Made by a program: the position numbers and the translations under genes. Under the pieces are notes generated by a model that saw nothing but the letters and a program-made list of their open reading frames with translations, searched no databases and was not told where the DNA came from. A stretch of 64,000 nucleotides of DNA from Hydractinia symbiolongicarpus (lineage: Eukaryota > Cnidaria > Hydrozoa > Anthoathecata > Hydractiniidae): the NCBI RefSeq assembly GCF_029227915.1, contig NC_079885.1:17183001-17247000 (forward strand), read 5' to 3'. This document shows positions 58,510 to 64,000 of the stretch, piece after piece. Positions within the stretch are counted from its first letter, which is position 1, and the number at the start of each line of letters is the position of its first letter.

Positions 58510-59370
58510 AATTTCGAAATGCAAATCTCCCTTCCAGGTTTGTGGAAAGCGTCATTGATCAATTTCAAGATCCACTTACTAATAATACCGAAGATGACGA
58601 GTTTATAATTCCACCCAACTTTTTTGACTTACCAAAGCCATTCATTCTTTTAAAAGTTCCATATTGTGAAGAAAATGAAAAAGTTTCCAAATCATTCATT
58701 TCAAAGTTTCACAAGTTTACCAAAATAAGTTTGAAGTTGCAATAAAATGGAATACAAAAAAGATATGCCAACTGTTTTTCACTAAAAGATTGAAATTCAT
58801 AACTTTCTTGCGTTATTTAAGAAGGAACGTGTACCACTTATAACACATCTTACATTGGCGAAACAAGAAAAATGCTGTGACTCGCTGAAATGAGCATAAT
58901 AATTCAACCAAGAATTCCGAACCAGCTAACCATATTTACCATAATCCTGATCATCCGTTTAGTTGGAAAATTCTGATAAAAGCACCTCTGAGAACGAGGT
59001 TGAGAAAAAACTTGGAAGCTTCATTTATAGCATTGAAACGTCCAAAATTAAATGAACAACTTGACTTGAACCTAAAAAACTTCTGTTATTTAGAAATGGA
59101 GTGACATGACAGAAATGTTTGGTCATACATCTAAGTTATCACAAAATGTTTATCAGCTGAGAAACATGTGTGATAGCAAATGTGATTTAGATGTATGTAG
59201 TTAATGATTATTGCCTTCTTGAGGGCAGTTATATTTTATTGTATATGTGTTAATTAATTTTTTAAAAACTCATACCAATGTAAAAATACGTTCACTTTAA
59301 AATTTATTACATCTATGTATGCACTGAGGATGGTTTTAACTGAAAAGCTTATGCTATTTTAAAGCTTGTT
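58510..59370 (+). mobile_element. Penelope-like element 3' part with GIY-YIG remnant
   Basis: 58542-58745 encodes a linker (PPNFFDLPKPFILLKVPYC, then VSKSFISKFHKF) that follows RT in Penelope-like elements. At 58821 EGTCTTYNTSYIGETRKML carries the GIY-YIG core (SYIGE at about 58848). After a frameshift come KNSEPANHIYHNPDHPFSWK and LEASFIALKRPKLNEQL (58905-59075), the rest of the nuclease domain. CACTGAGGATGGTTTTAACTG and the following phrase near 59319 resemble the 3' UTR signature of such elements. RT itself is absent; the copy is 5' truncated. Confidence 0.72.
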
Positions 59371-59504
59371 TTTATATTTTACTTTTTACCACAATCGTTC
59401 TATGGCGAGTTTATAATAAAATATAATTTAATTTCTTTTTAACTAAAATTTTTTACTTTAAAAAAATAAACTTATGCGAGTGAAATAAACTTATGCAGAA
59501 TGGA

Positions 59505-61195
59505 CAGAATGGGTAGTGGAGGCTATCAGGAAATTGAAGATTGGCAAGGCTGCAGGAGTATCAGGTATTGTTGCAGAGATGGTAAAAGCATCTGGATATA
59601 TTGAAGTTGAGCTTATTACAAGTCTTGCTAATCAGATTATAAAGGATGTTGCTATTCCGAGTGAGTGGCAGTCGAGTGTAATAGTGAATTGTTTCAATGT
59701 CAAGGGTGATGCATTAGAAAGGGGTAACTATAGAGGTTTGAAGTTGGTTGATCAAGTAATGAAAGTTATTGAAAGAGTGATTGATAAGTTACTTAGAGAA
59801 AGAATTGATATAGATAAGATGCAATTTGGTTTTGTTCCAGGGCGTGGCTCTACAGATGCAATATTTTTACTCAGACAGCTTCAGGAAAAGTATTTAGGAA
59901 AGAGAAAGAATCTCTATTTTGCCTTTGTAGATTTAGAGAAAGCTTTTGATAGAGTGCCACGTAAAGTTATTTGGTTGGCTATGAGAAAATTAGGTGTGGA
60001 TGAGTGGCTAGTTACGATGGTACAGTCTATGTACAGCAATGCTAGAAGTCGTGTCAGGATTAACGATTCACTTAGTGATGAATTTAGTGTAAATGTTGGT
60101 GTACATCAGGGTTCTGTACTTAGTCCTTTGTTGTTTATTCTAGTCTTAGAAGCGCTGTTGATGGAGCTCAGAACAGGTTGTCCATGGGAGTTATTGTATG
60201 CAGATGATTTGGTTCTCATAGCAGAGTCGATGGAAGAATTAGTTGAAAAGTTTGAGAAGTGGAAGAAAGGACTAGAAGAGAAAGGGCTAAAGGTAAACAC
60301 AGCAAAGTCTAAAGTCAGTAGCATTGCAGCCAAGTGCAACCTTGTAGTTGGAAAATGGCCTTGTGGAGTTTGCAGGAAAGGGGTTTGTAGTAACTCAATT
60401 TATTGTCAGACTTGCAAGCATTGGGTACATAAGAAGTGCAGTAGTATTAGTGAAAGGTTAAGAGCTGACATACAGTTTGTATGCAAGCGTTGCAAAGGTG
60501 ATATTATAGAGAATGAAGTATTTCCAGCTTTAATGATGTACAACAGTGGCTCGTTAGAGATAGTTGAGAACTTCTGTTACTTAGGTGATATGTTGGGCAG
60601 TGAAGGGGGTGTTGGAAGAAGTGTTACTTTCAGGATAGGTTCTGCTTGGAAAAAGTTCAGAGGGTTACTTCCTTTGTTGACTAGCAGAGTCCTGTCAATT
60701 GAGGTAAAAGGTAGGTTGTATGAGGCCTGTGTAAGAAGTGCTATGTTGTACGGTAGTGAGACATGGGCAGTGAAGCAGGAAGATCTTGACCGTTTAGAAA
60801 GGAATGATATGAGAATGGTTAGGTGGATGTGTAACGCCAGTCTGAAAGACAAAAAGAGTTCAGATGAGCTAAGAAGCAGGCTAAGTCTCCGTAGAATTAA
60901 AGATGTTATCCAGATAAGAAGATTGAACTGGCTGGGGCACTTGGAAAGAATGGAGGAGGATAATTGGGTAAGAAAGTGTAGAGCCTTGATAGTTCCTGGG
61001 GCAAAGCCCAGAGGCAGACCGAGAAAGACTTGGCAGGAGGTTATAAAGACAGACTTGATACAGAGGAAGTTGAGTTTAGATCTAACACAGTCTAGATCAG
61101 ATTGGAAGAGGGTCATTAATATACCCCGTCCAACCCATGCTAGCATGGAAAACGGACGTTAAGCCGAGAATGATGATGATGATGATGATGAGTAG
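59505..61195 (+). mobile_element. 5'-truncated LINE with intact 548-codon ORF and (GAT)n tail
   Basis: The open frame starts within the RT region and runs to TAA at 61160. A trinucleotide (ATG)n tail of about 27 bp follows (61168-61194). Imperfect flanking copies GCGAGTGAAATAAA (about 59475) and GCGAGTAAAATAAT (about 61200) could be a target-site duplication. The endonuclease part is missing, so it was probably truncated on insertion. The best-preserved retroelement copy in the window. Confidence 0.85.
59516..61162 (+). CDS. LINE reverse transcriptase with PHD-like finger, partial
   Basis: The reading enters at a GTG-type position (no genuine start, since the 5' end is lost). Residues 1-240: RT with [57 protein letters not shown] and YADDL (60197-60208, catalytic Asp pair). 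Residues about 281-328: Cys/His finger [35 protein letters not shown]-like spacing. After it: [70 protein letters not shown], typical of the post-RT region of RTE-like LINEs. RT copies element RNA at the nicked target. Clade assignment is uncertain. Not translated as a normal gene unless driven from outside. Confidence 0.85.
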   Translation: MEAIRKLKIGKAAGVSGIVAEMVKASGYIEVELITSLANQIIKDVAIPSEWQSSVIVNCFNVKGDALERGNYRGLKLVDQVMKVIERVIDKLLRERIDIDKMQFGFVPGRGSTDAIFLLRQLQEKYLGKRKNLYFAFVDLEKAFDRVPRKVIWLAMRKLGVDEWLVTMVQSMYSNARSRVRINDSLSDEFSVNVGVHQGSVLSPLLFILVLEALLMELRTGCPWELLYADDLVLIAESMEELVEKFEKWKKGLEEKGLKVNTAKSKVSSIAAKCNLVVGKWPCGVCRKGVCSNSIYCQTCKHWVHKKCSSISERLRADIQFVCKRCKGDIIENEVFPALMMYNSGSLEIVENFCYLGDMLGSEGGVGRSVTFRIGSAWKKFRGLLPLLTSRVLSIEVKGRLYEACVRSAMLYGSETWAVKQEDLDRLERNDMRMVRWMCNASLKDKKSSDELRSRLSLRRIKDVIQIRRLNWLGHLERMEEDNWVRKCRALIVPGAKPRGRPRKTWQEVIKTDLIQRKLSLDLTQSRSDWKRVINIPRPTHASMENGR

Positions 61196-61440
61196 ACTTG
61201 CGAGTAAAATAATAATTTTCATTCAGAGCATGTTTAACAAAAAATATGGGTAATATCATTCTAAGTAAATTACTTGCACTCTCACTGATTAATTTCTTCA
61301 CTTGTATTCTCACAAATTTGTAGCTTTAGTCGCAATCAGTACTCACTGTATATTTTTCACTTTTTCTTGTGGTGTTCTTCAACGTTATCTTCCAGCCACC
61401 TTCCTCCTCCACCCATCTCCTTGGCGCGCTATAATGGACT
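61196..61440. other. Spacer between LINE and minisatellite
   Basis: No signal beyond the possible target duplication at its left edge. Confidence 0.4.
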
Positions 61441-61690
61441 TTAATACTAAGTTCCCGGTTATAATACTAATTTGTCGATTATAAAACTAACTTATCGATT
61501 ATAATACTAAGTTATTGATTATAATATTAAGTTATTGATTATAATACTAAGTTATTGATTATAATACTAAGTTATCAATTATAATACTAAGTTATCGTTT
61601 ATAATACTAAGTTATCGATTATAATACTAAGTTATCGATTATAATACTAAGTTATTGATTATAATACTAAGTTATCGAATACTAAGTTAT
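61441..61690 (+). repeat. 20-bp minisatellite, 12 units in register
   Basis: Twelve consecutive units of exactly 20 bp, consensus ATAATACTAAGTTATCGATT, from 61441 to 61680, then a shortened end unit. Units vary mostly at TCG/TTG/TCA. The first three are most diverged. Confidence 0.97.
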
Positions 61691-62479
61691 GCCTTTAAAA
61701 ATATAAATATATGATTTCGAGACCTTTTTTTAATCTAGAAGCGGTCAACAAAACATAAAACGGAGAGATGGAGTGTTAAAAAATCAACAAAAGTCATCAA
61801 CGAAACCAAGAATTGATTAACTTAAACCCCTTTACTGTATGATATGTTATATCAAAAAAATAAGGATTGCCTATGCATACCTAATTTCTGTTGTTCTTTC
61901 TTTGCTTTAAATTCATCTAATTTTGAGAAAAGGAATTTTTTAATGGCTGAAAATTTGCATATAATGCTGTTTAAATATTTGCTTTTTAAATTCGCGTTAA
62001 TTACCACACATTTAAATACCAAAATTTATAAATTTGCGTTAATTTTATGTAGTATCATATTTAAACCCGCTTTATTAAGTTGACTACTTATTTTCGTGTA
62101 ATAAGGTAGATCAGAATAGATCAATTATAAATCTGAGTTTAGATTCAGATTTGCAATTGGAAAATTATGATATGAATGAGCGAATGAATGAAATAAACAT
62201 ATATTTCAGTTTACTAGGAGATAAATACATTATTGATTAAAAATTATGCCCTAGTAAACCCTGGAAACTGCCAAAGTTAGCAGAGCTCGAAGTATGACAG
62301 CCACCGTGGACAATACAAAACACACAACTTACACAGACAACACTACAAAACAAGACAGACAAGCAAAAAAATATGAAAATATTGCAATTGCAAATCCCAA
62401 GAAAAAAAGTGGTGTGAAAGTGATTGTAAACAATAGTAATTTTAGGTATATATAAATTAAACATAATTAGGCAAGAATG
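61691..62479. other. No gene recognised
   Basis: AT-rich. Short open frames on both strands have no recognisable pattern. Confidence 0.45.
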
Positions 62480-62811
62480 TATGCTTTATTAGAGATTTAA
62501 GTCTATGCAAGGGGAGTTTTAAAAGTCTTATTTCAGGTAACGCATTTTGACAAGTAAACCATGATAGGACACTTTGATGCCTAATGGATTTCAAACTAAA
62601 TGCAGAAGTACGAACAGCATGCGAATTTATAAAGCCTAGGCTGTTAGCATGAGTATTATGAGAGTGAGAGAAGTCAATTGAAAAGGTACCAATCAGAGGA
62701 ACAGGTAGATTGTTGTGACATAAATTATAAATAATACAATTTGCAGTTTCACAGTATCTGTGAATTTAAAGATGCCTAAATCTTTATAATATTGGTTTGT
62801 ATTTGTTCTAT

Positions 62812-63761
62812 CATCATCATCATTCATCATTCTCGGCTTAACGTCCGTTTTCCATGCTAGCATGGGTTGGACAGGGTATATTAATGACCCTCTTCCAATC
62901 TGATCTAGACTGTGTTAGATCTAAACTCAACTTCCTCTCTATCAAGTCTGTCCTTATAACCTCCTGTTACGTCTTTCTCGGTCTGCCTCTGGGCTTTGCC
63001 CCAGGAACTATCAAGTCTCTACACTTTCTTACCCAATTCTCCTCCTCCATTCTTTCCAAGTGCCCCAGCCAATTCAATCTTCTTATCTGGATAACATCTT
63101 TAATTCTACAGAGACTTAGCCTGCTTCTTAGCTCATCTGAACTCTTTCTGTCTCTCAGACCGGCATTACACATCCACCTAACCATTCTCATATCATTCCT
63201 TTCTAAACAGTCAAGATCTTCCTGCTTCACTGCCCATGTCTCACTACCGTACAACATAACACTTCTTGCACAGGCCTCATACAACCTACCTTTTACCTCA
63301 ATTGACAGGACTCTGCTAGTCAATAAAGGAAGTAACTCTCTAAACTTTTTCCAAGCAGAACCTATCCTGCAAGTAACACTTCTTCCAACACCCCCTTCAC
63401 TGCCCAACATATCACCTAAGTAACAGAAGTTCTTAACTATCTCTAACGAGCCACTGTTGTACATCATTAAAGCTGGAAATACTTCATTCTCTATAATCTC
63501 ACCTTTGCAACGCTTGCATACAAACTGTATGCCAGCTCTTAACCTTCCACTAATACTACTGCACTTCTTATGTACCCAATGCTTGCAAGTCTGACAAAAA
63601 ATTGAGTTACTACCAACCCCTTTCCTGCAAACTCCACAAGGCCACTTTCCAACTACAAGGTCACACTTAGCTGCAATGCTACTTATCATGACTTTAGACT
63701 TTGCTGTGTTTACCTTCAGCTGTGTTTTGCTTGTCTTTGCTGTGTCTTTGCTGTGTTTACC
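62812..63761 (-). mobile_element. Nested LINE copy, 59505 family, with target duplication
   Basis: Starts (minus strand) with TAAACACAGCAAAG, reads [20 protein letters not shown], the PHD-like finger, [33 protein letters not shown] and ends in the same 3' tail (ATCATCATCATCATT on plus at 62812). TTCTAT flanks both sides (62806-62811 and 63762-63767), a 6-bp target duplication. Its 5' end carries short duplications of ACACAGCAAAG (63720-63760), probably made during 5' truncation. Confidence 0.85.
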
Positions 63762-63776
63762 TTCTATGGTTGGCAA
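62967..63776 (-). pseudogene. C-terminal half of LINE RT ORF with PHD-like finger
   Basis: Open for 269 codons from inside the host LINE into the nested one, so the frame starts artificially. It covers the finger [20 protein letters not shown] to GRPRKT. The RT catalytic part is absent. One frame change before the true C-terminus (compare 61080-61162) truncates it. Confidence 0.8.
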
Positions 63777-64000
63777 AATTCATAAGACGTGAAGCACAAT
63801 TTTGAAGGACAGTGATTCGGTTCACTTGTAAACTTATGGACTGACTCCACACTTGGGAGTAGATTTGAGTGGAAAAGAGCATTATAAACTGATAGAAGAA
63901 CATCCATCGGCACATAATGTCTTATTTTTGCAATGATTCCATTAATATTTTTCAGTTTGGTTGCAACTGTATTAATCTGGGACTTCCATCCTAGGTTAGA

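Larger units (their letters stand above)
62480..64000 (-). mobile_element. LINE (second family) interrupted by another LINE, runs off the window
   Basis: Minus-strand reading 64000-63768: NLGWKSQINTVATKLKNING, PMDVLLSVYNALFHSNLLPS, then CASRLMNFANHR in a shifted frame. Below 62811 it resumes: NTNQYYKDL, IYNLCHNNLPVPLIG, SHNTHANSLGFINSHAVRTS, LSWFTCQNALPEIRLLKL. This is the C-terminal region of a LINE RT ORF (…K…NLL..HNTR......A...WN.LP), split at NH-R/T by the inserted element. Frame breaks are present. Confidence 0.72.

Noticed and set aside
60577-61146. 189-codon minus-strand ORF, repeated at 62854-63423
   Set aside because: It is the antisense shadow of the LINE C-terminal coding region; its conservation follows from the sense ORF.
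61441-61690. CRISPR-like regular repeats
   Set aside because: Units are contiguous without spacers and the genome is eukaryotic.
1-64000. tRNA or rRNA genes
   Set aside because: No cloverleaf with A and B boxes and no rRNA core sequence was noticed; a covariance-model scan was not possible.

Overview
The window is AT-rich eukaryotic nuclear DNA. It is dense in transposable elements of kinds common in early-branching metazoans: BEL/Pao, a Helentron, a Polinton, Penelope-like and several LINE elements, a Crypton-type recombinase and MITEs. Together with the repeat-gene families recognised, this suggests a cnidarian, perhaps a hydrozoan. That assignment is inference from family resemblance only; no rRNA or mitochondrial marker is present.

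The only host gene I can support is a kinesin-12 (KIF15-type) gene on the minus strand. Nine consecutive coding exons with matching phases and GT/AG boundaries run from 43117 down to 20323. They encode nearly the whole motor domain and the start of the stalk. The first (ATG) exon lies upstream of 43117 and was not identified; the coiled-coil exons must lie below 20323, possibly outside the window. Introns of this gene hold a LINE copy (37789-39381), several MITEs, and a large broken Polinton (about 22.0-31.1 kb) in the 11-kb intron between the last two exons seen.

Region by region: 0.4-9.4 kb is a BEL/Pao LTR retrotransposon with both LTRs, degenerate gag and pol, a missing reverse-transcriptase core and an unrelated 2.6-kb block inside it. 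10.2-15.6 kb is a Helentron (Helitron2-like rolling-circle element) with a 2A-like peptide, a tegument-type cysteine peptidase domain, DUF6570-like and Rep/HUH regions, a Pif1 helicase and a C-terminal AP-endonuclease-like domain. An RPA-like ssDNA-binding gene with two small introns follows at 15.8-17.1 kb. 18.5-19.8 kb holds a remnant of a repetitive gene family with an FTGCD-like core and a Cys-rich tail. 20.3-43.1 kb is the kinesin gene with its intronic elements. 43-46.7 kb carries a hairpin MITE and a frameshifted Crypton/KIAA1958-type tyrosine recombinase. 47.6-57 kb is a mosaic of copia-like, gypsy-like and LINE fragments and a family of GTCGGCA-rich terminal-inverted-repeat elements. 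58.5-64 kb holds a Penelope-like 3' end with a GIY-YIG domain, the best-preserved LINE of the window (548 codons open), a 20-bp minisatellite and a LINE nested inside another LINE.

Most transposon reading frames are broken by stops or frameshifts. The elements therefore look like fossils, except the LINE ORF at 59516-61162 and the nearly open RPA-like gene. All protein family calls are from reading translations by eye; no search was run.
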